Assembly: GCA_947624385.1 (NCBI GenBank)
Contig: CANQJZ010000003.1
Location: 1-64,000 of the forward strand
Origin: an uncultured Oscillospiraceae bacterium
GTDB lineage: Bacteria > Bacillota > Clostridia > Oscillospirales > Oscillospiraceae
Length of the DNA: 64,000 nucleotides
Reading direction: 5' to 3'
Shown here: in pieces, positions 51,811-61,115 of the stretch
Position numbering within the stretch: position 1 is the first letter of the stretch
Layout: each line of letters starts with the position of its first letter
Translations under genes and position numbers: made by a program
Notes under the pieces: generated by a model
The model's input: the letters and a program-made list of their open reading frames with translations, nothing else
Told to the model about the DNA's origin: nothing
Databases searched by the model: none

Positions 51811-52520
51811 TACATTTGCCTCACTTTCCACGTCACATACCGGCGGGTGATGTCGCTGTAGTTTTTCCGGCTCACGGCCAGGCTCTCCCCGCCGGTGAGC
51901 GCGGCCCGGTAATTGCGGATGTCCTCGATGATCTGCATGTTCACAAGAAAGCTGCGCTGGATGCGCAGAAAATCGTCCCCGGCCAGCTTCTGGGCGTAAT
52001 CGCCGATACGGCCCATGCACTCCAACGGCTCGCCCTGCCTGAGGTGCAGCAGCACCCGGCGGGATACGGTGCCCTCAAAATAGCGTATATCCTCCAGACT
52101 CACGGTCATCCACCTGTCCGGGGTCTGGACTTTTATGTACCGGCGGCGTTCGGACAGCTTTTCCAGCAGCGCGTCCACGCAGGGGCCGAGCTGCCTGTCC
52201 AGGTCGTCCTTCAAAAGATACCGAAACGCCTCCACGCTGTACCCCTCCACGGCGTACCGGTCCAGCGCCGTCACGAACACGATGAGCATGTCCCTGGACC
52301 GCTCCCGCAGCCGCCGGGCGGTCTGCATGCCGTCCGGCCCCGGCATGTCGATGTCCAGAAACACCGCGGCCGCGTCCGTCAGGTCCGCCGCCAGCAGCGC
52401 GTCCCCGGAGGAAAACACCGCGTAATCGCATGGCCAGTGCCGGGCCGTGAACTGTTCCTCCAGCATCCGGCTGAAAAGATCGCAAAACGCCCCGTCGTCG
52501 TCGCAGATGGCCACCTTCAT
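51810..52520 (-). CDS. LytTR-family response regulator
   Basis: A 236-residue regulator. The receiver domain has VAICDDD, the phospho-Asp in AVFLDIDMPGPDG (about residue 57) and YLLKDDL with the conserved Lys. The LytTR DNA-binding domain follows (RYIKVQTPDRWMTVSLEDIRYFE, FLRIQRSFLVNM). It pairs with the GHKL kinase next door as in AgrAC-type systems. Divergent from the F420-ligase-like gene at 52722, which could be a target. Confidence 0.93.
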   Translation of the reverse strand: MKVAICDDDGAFCDLFSRMLEEQFTARHWPCDYAVFSSGDALLAADLTDAAAVFLDIDMPGPDGMQTARRLRERSRDMLIVFVTALDRYAVEGYSVEAFRYLLKDDLDRQLGPCVDALLEKLSERRRYIKVQTPDRWMTVSLEDIRYFEGTVSRRVLLHLRQGEPLECMGRIGDYAQKLAGDDFLRIQRSFLVNMQIIEDIRNYRAALTGGESLAVSRKNYSDITRRYVTWKVRQM

Positions 52521-52660
52521 GCCGCCGCCTCCTTTGTAATTTTTTGTTTCTTTCTTATCTTACCGCGCCCCGGCGGTTCTGTCCACCCGCTTTCACCCGC
52601 ATTTCACCGCGAAAAAACCGCACTTTTCGTCAAATAGCCCACAAAACCGCGCCACTGTGC

Positions 52661-52692
52661 TATAAGTAACAAACAGTTACAGGTTGTTACCG
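52661..52692 (+). promoter_or_regulatory. candidate promoter and operator before F420-ligase-like gene 2
   Basis: An extended -10 TGCTATAAG ends at 52666, directly followed by GTAAC-N5-GTTAC and a further GGTTGTTACC. The repeated GTTAC elements look like sites for a regulator, perhaps LytTR, but no -35 is clear. Confidence 0.4.
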
Positions 52693-52721
52693 CTTCACCG
52701 GCACAAAAGACAGGAGGCGCC

Positions 52722-53456
52722 ATGGAATACTACGCAAACACCGGCAAGTCCGTCGCCATCCGGGCCTGCGGCGGCCGGACCTTCGCCCGCCATGCCATAC
52801 GGACCCATTTCGTCCGGGTGGGGGAGAGCTACGTGGACCTGATCGAGACATACGTCAAGCCCTTCTGGCGGCCGGGGGACATCTTATCCGTCAGCGAGAA
52901 GGTGATCGCCCTGTGTCAGGGCCGCGTGGTCACGGAGGATGAGGTGCGGCCCGGCCTCTGGGCGAAATTCCTATCCCGCTTTGTCCATCAGACCCCCGCC
53001 GGACCGGGGATGGGCCTGCCGGTGAAGATGCAGTTTGCCATCAACACCTGCGGCCTGAAGCGGGTGATACAGGCCGCCCTCTGCGCTGGGCTTGACAAGC
53101 TCCGGGGCATCCACGGCACCTTTTACGACATGCTTGGCCCGGAGGTCCGGGGTCTGGACGGCTTTTTCGGCCGGGACATCCCGGAGTACGCCCACATGGG
53201 CGTGCGCATACCCAGCAAGCCGGACCGGGTGTGCGACGAGGTATACGAAAAGACGGGCGTGACCATGATGATCGTGGACGCCAACGATCTGGACATCGAG
53301 CTGCTGGGAAAGTGTACAAAGCTGCAAAACTGGTCCAACGCGGCGCTGCTGTCGCTCATCGCGGACAACCCGGCGGGCCAGGACCGGCAGCTCACCCCGT
53401 TCATCCTCATACGGGAAGTACACGACGACGCAGCGACAGGGAGGGAAAAGGCATGA
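52722..53456 (+). CDS. coenzyme F420:L-glutamate ligase-like protein (paralogue 2)
   Basis: A 244-residue homologue of the product at 28589: AIRTHFVRVGESYVDLIETY, PGDILSVSEKVIALCQ, DMLGPEVRGLDGFF, MIVDANDLDIELLGK and QLTPFILIREV align block by block. The last four bases overlap the ATG of an NlpC/P60 gene. That coupling to a cell-wall hydrolase argues for a role in wall or amino-acid ligation, not F420. Confidence 0.8.
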   Translation: MEYYANTGKSVAIRACGGRTFARHAIRTHFVRVGESYVDLIETYVKPFWRPGDILSVSEKVIALCQGRVVTEDEVRPGLWAKFLSRFVHQTPAGPGMGLPVKMQFAINTCGLKRVIQAALCAGLDKLRGIHGTFYDMLGPEVRGLDGFFGRDIPEYAHMGVRIPSKPDRVCDEVYEKTGVTMMIVDANDLDIELLGKCTKLQNWSNAALLSLIADNPAGQDRQLTPFILIREVHDDAATGREKA

Positions 53457-54253
53457 GACGCGCAAAATCTGGGAAAAAGCGGACAGGTATCCTGCTGGCG
53501 GCGCTTATTTGCGCCGGGGCGTTGGCGGCGTTTTTGCTGCTGCGCGCACGGCCTGACAGGCGGCTTTCCTTGGCCTACGACTGGCAGCCCCCAAGCCCGG
53601 CCGCTGCCGCGCAAAGCCCGGAGGGGGCCAGTCCCGACCCCGGCGAGCTGTACCAGCGGCTGGAGTGGAAGCCGGGCCAGTTCGTCCTGGTCCAGTACGG
53701 CACGGGCTCGTCCACGGCTCTGGACACAAGCGGCTTTTCGGACCCGGACAGGAAAAACAGCCTGGATCTGGCCGCCTGGGCGGAGATGGCCTGGGAGAAC
53801 CAGTGGGGCTACGTCTGGGGGACTTTTGGTCAGGTCCTGTCCGGCGACCTGCTGGCCGGCAAGCTGGACCAGTATCCGGACGCCCTGGGCCCGTACGAGC
53901 AGCTTGTCCGGGAGAAGTGGATGGGCCGGCGGGTGGCGGACTGCGTGGGGCTGGTCAAAAGCTACGGCTGGTACGACCCGGACACCGGCGGCATCGAGTA
54001 CGCCTCCGGGAATATGCCGGACGTGGGCACGGACGGCATGTGGGAGGCCGCCACGGTCAAGGGGGACATCGACACCATGCCGGACCAGCCGGGGGTGCTG
54101 GTCTATTCCAGCGAGGGGCACTTGGGCGTTTACGTCGGCGACGGCTATGCCATCGAGGCCATATCCCACGCCGGGGGCGTGGTGAAGACAAAGGTGGCCG
54201 ACCGGCCCTGGACCGGCTGGATGCAGTGCCCCTATATCCATTACGGCGACTGA
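53453..54253 (+). CDS. membrane-anchored NlpC/P60-like hydrolase
   Basis: A 266-residue protein with an N-terminal helix (ILLAALICAGALAAFLLL), a Pro/Ala linker and a C-terminal NlpC/P60-type domain: the nucleophile Cys in RRVADCVGLVKSYGW and the His in SSEGHLGVYVGDGYAIEA. Such enzymes cut gamma-D-glutamyl bonds in peptidoglycan stem peptides. The ATGA overlap with the F420-ligase-like gene and GGGAGG site support coupling. Confidence 0.85.
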   Translation: MRRAKSGKKRTGILLAALICAGALAAFLLLRARPDRRLSLAYDWQPPSPAAAAQSPEGASPDPGELYQRLEWKPGQFVLVQYGTGSSTALDTSGFSDPDRKNSLDLAAWAEMAWENQWGYVWGTFGQVLSGDLLAGKLDQYPDALGPYEQLVREKWMGRRVADCVGLVKSYGWYDPDTGGIEYASGNMPDVGTDGMWEAATVKGDIDTMPDQPGVLVYSSEGHLGVYVGDGYAIEAISHAGGVVKTKVADRPWTGWMQCPYIHYGD

Positions 54254-54256
54254 AAT

Positions 54257-54288
54257 ACGCCGGGAGAGCTCTCCCGGCGTATTATTTT
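54257..54288 (+). terminator. terminator after NlpC/P60 gene
   Basis: A 24-base perfect palindrome (54257-54280, arms ACGCCGGGAGAG and complement) then ATTATTTT. The T-tract runs into the -35 of the next promoter. Confidence 0.85.
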
Positions 54289-54315
54289 GACAACCGCTCC
54301 AATATGTGTTAATAT
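54287..54315 (+). promoter_or_regulatory. promoter of FakA-C-like gene
   Basis: TTGACA (54287-54292), a 17-base spacer and TAATAT (54310-54315), 56 bases before the ATG. Confidence 0.8.
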
Positions 54316-54370
54316 ATCAATATCTATGCACGTGGATAAGGCACACATAACACATTTAGGAGAATCATAC

Positions 54371-54622
54371 ATGCTGGAATACCGTTTTGACACCCAGCTC
54401 CTCATCGAGGGGCACGATTTGGATGAGGACGCCATTCACGACTACATCATGGCGAACATCCCCGGCGACTGTCTGCTGGCCGTGGGCGACGAGGACCTCA
54501 TCAAGATCCACTTCCACACCAACGTGCCCTGGAAGGTTTTGGAGTACGCCTCCGGCCTGGGGGACATCTACGACGTGGTGGTGGAAAACATGGAGCGGCA
54601 GGAAAACGGCCTGAAGGGCTGA
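54371..54622 (+). CDS. stand-alone FakA/YloV C-terminal-like domain protein
   Basis: An 83-residue protein, EYRFDTQLLIEGHDLDEDAI then GDCLLAVGDEDLIKIHFHTN and PWKVLEYASGLGDI. This matches the small domain that follows the DhaL kinase domain in fatty-acid kinase FakA (YloV), where it interacts with FakB. Here it exists alone, without the kinase part. AGGAG precedes the ATG. A regulatory or partner-binding role is inferred. Confidence 0.75.
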   Translation: MLEYRFDTQLLIEGHDLDEDAIHDYIMANIPGDCLLAVGDEDLIKIHFHTNVPWKVLEYASGLGDIYDVVVENMERQENGLKG

Positions 54623-54637
54623 TCATACCGCAAAGAT

Positions 54638-54666
54638 CCCCGGCTCGCACGAGCCGGGGGTTTTGT
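54638..54666 (+). terminator. terminator
   Basis: CCCCGGCTCG/CGAGCCGGGG hairpin then GGTTTTG, 16 bases after the FakA-C-like gene. Confidence 0.8.
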
Positions 54667-54739
54667 TGCGGGCCGCCGCAAGGAGCTTTTCCCCGCCAGG
54701 TTAGCAGAGTGATAACGAACACGCCAACATGAAAGGACC

Positions 54740-54769
54740 TTGACAAGGCGAGGAAAACAGTTATATAAT
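54740..54769 (+). promoter_or_regulatory. small RNA promoter
   Basis: TTGACA (54740-54745), an 18-base spacer and TATAAT (54764-54769), both perfect. No open frame follows, only a ~105-base stretch ending in a terminator. Confidence 0.8.
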
Positions 54770-54775
54770 AAACCT

Positions 54776-54880
54776 GCGGAAACCCGAAACGGTGCCGCAA
54801 CGACGTGTTACTTCAATCCGGGGCTACGGCCCCAAGACAGTCGTAAGCCGCCTGGCTGCAACAGACGGCTTACTTTTTCT
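54776..54880 (+). ncRNA. candidate antisense small RNA (type I antitoxin)
   Basis: It runs from the predicted start at ~54776 to a terminator: GTAAGCCG (54843-54850) pairs with CGGCTTAC (54866-54873), followed by TTTTTCTTT. An inner hairpin GGGGC-TAC-GGCCCC sits at ~54819-54833. The 3' end overlaps the 3' end of a small hydrophobic frame on the other strand, as in TxpA/RatA-type convergent toxin-antitoxin pairs. Confidence 0.5.
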
Positions 54881-54956
54881 TTCTGTGGTTCTCTATGTAG
54901 CACCAGATCGCAAAAGCGAACCCGGCGATGCTGCACAAGCTACCAAGGACAGTCAA
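54870..54956 (-). CDS. candidate small hydrophobic toxin peptide
   Basis: From a TTG at 54956 the minus strand encodes 28 residues: MTVLGSLCSIAGFAFAIWC, then YIENHRKKK. One membrane helix followed by a basic tail is the usual build of type I toxins. An AAAGGAT site lies about 16 bases before TTG or 10 before an ATT codon, so the start is uncertain. A short MMHDYFDCPW frame begins at the same ribosome site. Confidence 0.4.
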   Translation of the reverse strand: MTVLGSLCSIAGFAFAIWCYIENHRKKK

Positions 54957-55102
54957 AGTAATCGTGCATCATCCTTTCTTGGGAGTGATCACCCCGCAAG
55001 AGCAATGACACATTCACCTTCCGATCTCGCTGTTGCGGGATGTCAGGCACCGTCTTTTTACCGTTACCCATTCCGGGAACAGTGGGTCTCCGCATTGTTT
55101 AT

Positions 55103-55131
55103 ATTGTACCATGTCGCGCGGTTCCGCGCAA
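55103..55131 (-). promoter_or_regulatory. candidate toxin promoter
   Basis: TTGCGC (55126-55131), a 17-base spacer and TACAAT (55103-55108) on the minus strand with TGG just before the -10. The message would have a leader of ~125 bases, which is typical of type I toxins. Confidence 0.5.
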
Positions 55132-55220
55132 GCGGGAGCGCGACTGGTATCTTTCTGGTACAACAGCGCGGAGCGGCAGTTGTACCATGTCATGCGGTTC
55201 CGCGCAAGCGGGAGCGCGAC
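55106..55220. repeat. 39-bp direct repeats with duplicated promoter
   Basis: Copies at 55106-55144 and 55182-55220 differ at two positions only; each starts GTACCATGTC and ends GGGAGCGCGAC. Each carries the TTGCGC element and the first bases of the -10 on the minus strand. Confidence 0.85.
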
Positions 55221-55229
55221 CGCAAAGAT

Positions 55230-55258
55230 CCCCGACGCTTTCCGCGTCGGGGATTTTT
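55230..55258. terminator. terminator
   Basis: CCCCGACGC/GCGTCGGGG hairpin with TTTCC loop, followed by ATTTTTG on the plus strand and by TCTTTG on the minus strand. It ends the minus-strand gene at 55275. Confidence 0.8.
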
Positions 55259-55274
55259 GTATGTCTGCGCTGAT

Positions 55275-55559
55275 TCAAATGCCGAAGCCGTAGCTGCGCA
55301 CGGGCAGGACCTTGTCCGCCAAGGCGGCCTCCGCCTTTTCTTTGTCCGCCACGGCCACCTGGATGGTATAGAGCGTGGTGGGCACGGTTTTTTTGTTCAT
55401 GAATTTCCGGGGGTCTATTTTCGCGCCGCACCCCGGCACGGGCGGCTCCTGGCCCGCAAAGGGAAAGCATTCCAGTCCCGCCTGACCCAGAAGCTCCTGG
55501 GCCTTTTCCCAGTCCTGCTTGTCCTTGGACCGGTATACCAGCGCCTTTCTCACGAACAT
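55275..55559 (-). CDS. hypothetical protein
   Basis: A 94-residue soluble protein, MFVRKALVYRSKDKQDWEKA with a later KTVPTTLYTIQVAVADKEKA. The two blocks look like beta-alpha-beta halves, perhaps a ferredoxin-like fold. The ATG at 55559 has AGGAGG 11 bases upstream. I do not recognise a family. It lies after groEL but behind a terminator. Confidence 0.65.
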   Translation of the reverse strand: MFVRKALVYRSKDKQDWEKAQELLGQAGLECFPFAGQEPPVPGCGAKIDPRKFMNKKTVPTTLYTIQVAVADKEKAEAALADKVLPVRSYGFGI

Positions 55560-55583
55560 AAGCAAACTTTCCTCCTTTGTCCG

Positions 55584-55615
55584 AAAAAGCCGATGCTCGC
55601 ACATCGGCTTTTTCT
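55584..55615. terminator. groES-groEL terminator
   Basis: A 12-bp stem AAAAAGCCGATG/CATCGGCTTTTT with T-rich ends on both strands, directly after groEL on the minus strand. Confidence 0.9.
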
Positions 55616-55629
55616 TTCTGGCGTGTCTC

Positions 55630-57559
<1,930 letters not shown>

Positions 57560-57602
57560 TGTATAGTTGCCTCCTAACAAAGAATGTACTGTTTCACAGG
57601 TG

Positions 57603-57665
57603 TTAGCACTCATTTCTAACGAGTGCTAACATGGTTATAATACCCCATATACCCATTTTCTTCAA
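57603..57665 (-). promoter_or_regulatory. CIRCE operator and groES promoter
   Basis: TTAGCACTC-N9-GAGTGCTAA at 57603-57629 is a perfect CIRCE element, bound by HrcA. On the minus strand TTGAAG (57660-57665), a 17-base spacer and TATTAT (57637-57642) form the promoter just upstream, so HrcA would block the start region until heat stress. Confidence 0.95.
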
Positions 57666-57713
57666 CTGGCAAGCTGCACAAATTTGGCACGACGAATTTG
57701 TCACCTGTGTCCC

Positions 57714-58631
57714 TCACCGGTCGTTGTTCTTGAACACATCTGCCACCTCGCTGATGGTCATGAACGCCTGGGGGTCGATTTGGTGGACGATGGTCCGCAT
57801 CCGGGAGATCTGGAACCGGTTCACCACGAAGTAGATCACCGTCTTTTCTGCGTTGGAGTACCCGCCCACGGCGGCGATCCTGGTGGTGCCGCACTGGAAG
57901 GTCCCGATCAACGCGTCGCTGATCTGGTCGGGCTTATCCGTCACGATGACCACCTCCTTGGACCGGTCGAATCCCTCTACGATGAAGTCCACGGTCTTCA
58001 GGCCCGCCATATAGGTGACAATGGAGTAAAGCGGCAGTATCCAACTTTGGATGACGCACCCGCACACGATATACAGCAGCACGTTATAGATCATCACGAA
58101 GGAACCCACGGTGATATTGAGGCTCTTGGCGAAGATCACGGCCATAACGTCCACGCCGTCGATGGCTCCGCCGTAACGGATGGTGAGGCCGCTGCCCACC
58201 CCCGAGATGATGCCGCCGAACAGGGCGCACAGCAGCAGGTCCTCTCCCGCCAGGGGCGAGGCCATGCTCACGTCAATGGGCAGCACGTCGGTGATGAGCC
58301 AGGAGGCCGCCGCGTACACGCTCACCGCGAAAAGGGAGTAGACCGTGAAGGCCGCACCCTGCTTTTTCGCGCCGAACAGGAACAGCGGTATGTTCAAAAG
58401 CAGCAGGAACACCGACAGGCTCATAGCCTCCGGCGTGATCTGCGAAAGCAGGATGGAGGCGCCGGAAACGCCGCTGTCATAAAGGTGGACCGGCGCCAGG
58501 AACACCGTCACGCCGAAGGCGTTCACGCACCCGGCCAGAAACAGCATCGGGAAGTTCCTCCACCGCAGCGTCCCCAATACCCGCGCCAGCTTATTTTTGA
58601 TCTTCTCTCTCGTTTTCATCCTCGTTTTCAT
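57714..58631 (-). CDS. YitT family membrane protein
   Basis: A 305-residue protein with six hydrophobic segments in the N-terminal two-thirds (DUF161-type repeats such as GGIISGVGSGLTIRYGGAIDGVDVMAVI) and a C-terminal DUF2179 domain (FDRSKEVVIVTDKPDQI, GGYSNAEKTVIYFVVNRFQI). Function is unknown. ATGs at 58631 and 58616 are both possible and neither has a strong ribosome site. Confidence 0.9.
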   Translation of the reverse strand: MKTRMKTREKIKNKLARVLGTLRWRNFPMLFLAGCVNAFGVTVFLAPVHLYDSGVSGASILLSQITPEAMSLSVFLLLLNIPLFLFGAKKQGAAFTVYSLFAVSVYAAASWLITDVLPIDVSMASPLAGEDLLLCALFGGIISGVGSGLTIRYGGAIDGVDVMAVIFAKSLNITVGSFVMIYNVLLYIVCGCVIQSWILPLYSIVTYMAGLKTVDFIVEGFDRSKEVVIVTDKPDQISDALIGTFQCGTTRIAAVGGYSNAEKTVIYFVVNRFQISRMRTIVHQIDPQAFMTISEVADVFKNNDR

Positions 58632-58712
58632 CGTTATACCCCATACCCATCACCTGACGGCGATACCATATTGACGGCCCCTTGACACGGTTTACTGCCG
58701 AAGCTAAGATCC

Positions 58713-58764
58713 GGCCCCCTCTGACGAGGGAGGTGGCGCGGCTCCGCCGCGTCGGAGGGAGAGA
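58713..58764 (+). repeat. palindromic repeat, single L-type module
   Basis: GGCCCCCTCTGACGAGGGAGG, a GGCGCGGC-TCC-GCCGCGTC hairpin and GGAGGGAGAGA. Only the L half is present, ending three bases before the stop of the next minus-strand gene. Confidence 0.8.
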
Positions 58765-58767
58765 TAT

Positions 58768-59613
58768 TTAAATGCCTGCCCCCGCCACCAGCGCGCCATA
58801 CGCCTCCGGATGCCGATACTTGTCCCCCATGATCTCATGGGCCCGGTACTGGCGCAGCCGGTCCAGGTCCAGCTCGGCGATGTAGACCCCTTCCTGCTCC
58901 GGCGCCTCAAAGACGCACATGTCCCTTGACCCGGGCTCGTCGGGCAGCCAGGCCACGCCGTCGAACAGCGTAGAGCGGCCGTTGCAGTCCGGCTGGCCCT
59001 GGGGATAGTTGCAGGTGGCCACCGCCATCATATTCTCATATGCCCTGGTGCGCAGCGCCGACAGGCGGTTGAGCTCCATGGGGCAGGCGTTGGGGGCCAG
59101 CACCAGCTCCGCACCCTGGAGCATCAGCAGCCGGGCGCTCTCGGGAAACTCCCGGTCAAAGCAGATCATCGCGCCCACTTTCACCCTGTCGCGCCCCAGG
59201 TCCAGCTCGGTCACGGAGAACCCCTCGCCGGGGGAGAGCACCTTTTCCAGGTCAAAGGCGCAGGTGTGGACCTTTGCGTAGTGCAGCCGCCGCTGCCCGC
59301 GGCCGTCAAAGAGGACCACAGAGTTCAGTGGCTTTGGCTCGTGGCGTTCCAGAAAGGTGACCGCGATCGCCATATGCAGCTCCGCGGCCAGCTCCCCGAA
59401 GGCCGCCACGAAGGGCCCGTCGGCGGGGATCGCCAGCGCCCGGAGCGCTTGTTCGTCCTGGGGCAGGGCGTACCCGTCGCTCCACATCTCCGGGAACAGC
59501 GCGATGTCCGCGCCCAGCTCCTTTGCCCTCCGGCACGCCGCCATGCCCTTTTCCAGCTGTTCCTGCACCCCGCCGCAGGGCAGCAGCTGCAAAAACGCAA
59601 TTTTGATATCCAT
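58768..59613 (-). CDS. carbon-nitrogen hydrolase (nitrilase superfamily)
   Basis: A 281-residue amidase. The catalytic triad is seen as Glu in ADIALFPEMWSDGY, Lys in RRLHYAKVHTC and Cys in VGAMICFDREFPESAR. It should hydrolyse an amide of a small molecule; the substrate is not predictable. AAGGAGG precedes the ATG. Its stop lies at the edge of a repeat. Confidence 0.92.
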   Translation of the reverse strand: MDIKIAFLQLLPCGGVQEQLEKGMAACRRAKELGADIALFPEMWSDGYALPQDEQALRALAIPADGPFVAAFGELAAELHMAIAVTFLERHEPKPLNSVVLFDGRGQRRLHYAKVHTCAFDLEKVLSPGEGFSVTELDLGRDRVKVGAMICFDREFPESARLLMLQGAELVLAPNACPMELNRLSALRTRAYENMMAVATCNYPQGQPDCNGRSTLFDGVAWLPDEPGSRDMCVFEAPEQEGVYIAELDLDRLRQYRAHEIMGDKYRHPEAYGALVAGAGI

Positions 59614-59667
59614 ATTTTGGTCCTCCTTATCAAAAAGTGCGCCATTTATAAAGCCGTGTGCGACAAA

Positions 59668-60336
59668 CTACACTTCTTTGAGAAGCGGCAGGAGCGTTGC
59701 AAAATAGGAGATCGCATTATATCCCGCGTGGGCCGTTATGCAGCACATAAGAGAGTTTGTCCGCATATACAGCAGGCCCAATACGATGCCGCAGACCAGG
59801 GCCGAGAGCGTTTGCACCATGTTGAAATGCAGCAGCGCAAAAAACAACGACGATATACCCAGCGCGGCGGCCCTGCCATAGCTGACGGACAAGCCTTCCA
59901 GCAGAAAACCACGCATCAATATTTCTTCCATGACCGGCGCGAGGATACAAACCTGAATGAAACTGATCACCGGCGTTTCGCTCAAATGCTGCAGCGTCTG
60001 CCGAGAGCGTTCCTCGCTCCCCGGCAGCATCCTCTCAAAAACAGGGCCCAGAAATTTATCCAGCAGAACGTACAGCGCCGCCGCGCAGACCACCGCCAAT
60101 AATATACCCTGCGGGGAGGTCCCTCTCACGATATCGATCTGAAAACGAAGCTTTACTCTTAACAGGTGCAGAAAGCCGCCCATGCACAGCGCGATCGATA
60201 TGACGTTCAGCAGCCTTGCGTGGCCGGGCGCTGTTTTTCTCCATATCGCCACGTCCAAAAACGTATAGAACAGCATAACGCCGAACCAGGCGATGACCCA
60301 CAAAGCGCCCTGGCCCACAGATACCCCTTTGTCCAT
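59668..60336 (-). CDS. CPBP-family intramembrane protease
   Basis: A 222-residue membrane protein with the CPBP/Rce1 motifs: APVMEEILMRGFLLEGL (Glu-Glu and Arg), SSLFFALLHFN (His) and AHAGYNAISY. The ATG at 60336 lies after AAGGG and just past the previous gene; the longer frame back to 60465 overlaps that gene and is rejected. Codon use is less GC-rich than its neighbours, and it forms a pair with the DinB-like gene. Confidence 0.85.
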   Translation of the reverse strand: MDKGVSVGQGALWVIAWFGVMLFYTFLDVAIWRKTAPGHARLLNVISIALCMGGFLHLLRVKLRFQIDIVRGTSPQGILLAVVCAAALYVLLDKFLGPVFERMLPGSEERSRQTLQHLSETPVISFIQVCILAPVMEEILMRGFLLEGLSVSYGRAAALGISSLFFALLHFNMVQTLSALVCGIVLGLLYMRTNSLMCCITAHAGYNAISYFATLLPLLKEV

Positions 60337-60344
60337 ATTCTTTG

Positions 60345-61016
60345 TTACCCTTGTAAACCGACTGACCCGATTTTGTCCCTGATACGAAGACATGCCTCTG
60401 TGTGCATGATCCAATGCCTTGAAAACGGCATTTGGATCAATCCGCGAATATCTTTCCCGCACCAATAGTCAACGAGCCATATGGCTTTTTCATCATTGCT
60501 CACGACGTTCAACGATTTTAAGCGCGCTTTTCTCTCCTCCGATATTCTCATTTTCAGCATATCGAAGGACAGGCCATCCACTATCTTTTCCGTGCTTTCC
60601 TTTACCTCCGATATGTAGGAATACAGTTCCTCTAAATCGAGCTGCCTTGAGAGATCCGCTATCTGGTATTTTACCAGTTCATTGCCTGTCGTGATGATCG
60701 GAGAATGGATGCGCTGCTGATAGCCGCCCGAAAAAAACACCTGTTCGGTCCCGTCGATCAGCGTATGGGCGACGATATCCTCGATACGGAAAATATGCCA
60801 TATGGAATAAGCGATCGTTTTACAATGGTAACCGTTCGCGTTTACAAAAGGGATCGCGTCGAAATCTTCTCTTGTCAGGTCCGACCTGAAGGACGATATG
60901 ACCCGCATCAGTTCGTCTCGCAGCGCAAACAACGTGTTGAATCCTTCTCTGCAGGTATCTTTCTTTTTGATCTGCGCTTGCATGGAGCTATTTCGTTCAG
61001 ACCATTCTTTGTTCAT
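60345..61016 (-). CDS. DinB-like protein
   Basis: A 223-residue helical protein. The metal-site pattern of DinB-fold proteins is suggested by His in AYSIWHIFRIEDIVAH and by His in FSRHWIMHTEACLRI. The family includes thiol transferases and stress proteins of unknown substrate. ATG at 61016 has GTGAGGG upstream. Base composition is near 45-50% GC, lower than most of the window, which hints at recent gain with the CPBP gene. Confidence 0.75.
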   Translation of the reverse strand: MNKEWSERNSSMQAQIKKKDTCREGFNTLFALRDELMRVISSFRSDLTREDFDAIPFVNANGYHCKTIAYSIWHIFRIEDIVAHTLIDGTEQVFFSGGYQQRIHSPIITTGNELVKYQIADLSRQLDLEELYSYISEVKESTEKIVDGLSFDMLKMRISEERKARLKSLNVVSNDEKAIWLVDYWCGKDIRGLIQMPFSRHWIMHTEACLRIRDKIGSVGLQG

Positions 61017-61115
61017 ATCCCTCACCTATAAGTCCTGACTTGTCCGTATTCGGCGTGCAGGGCACGATCTCCCGTTTTGTCCCGTCAGCCAGCTTTCTCC
61101 CTCTCCCGCGCCCCG

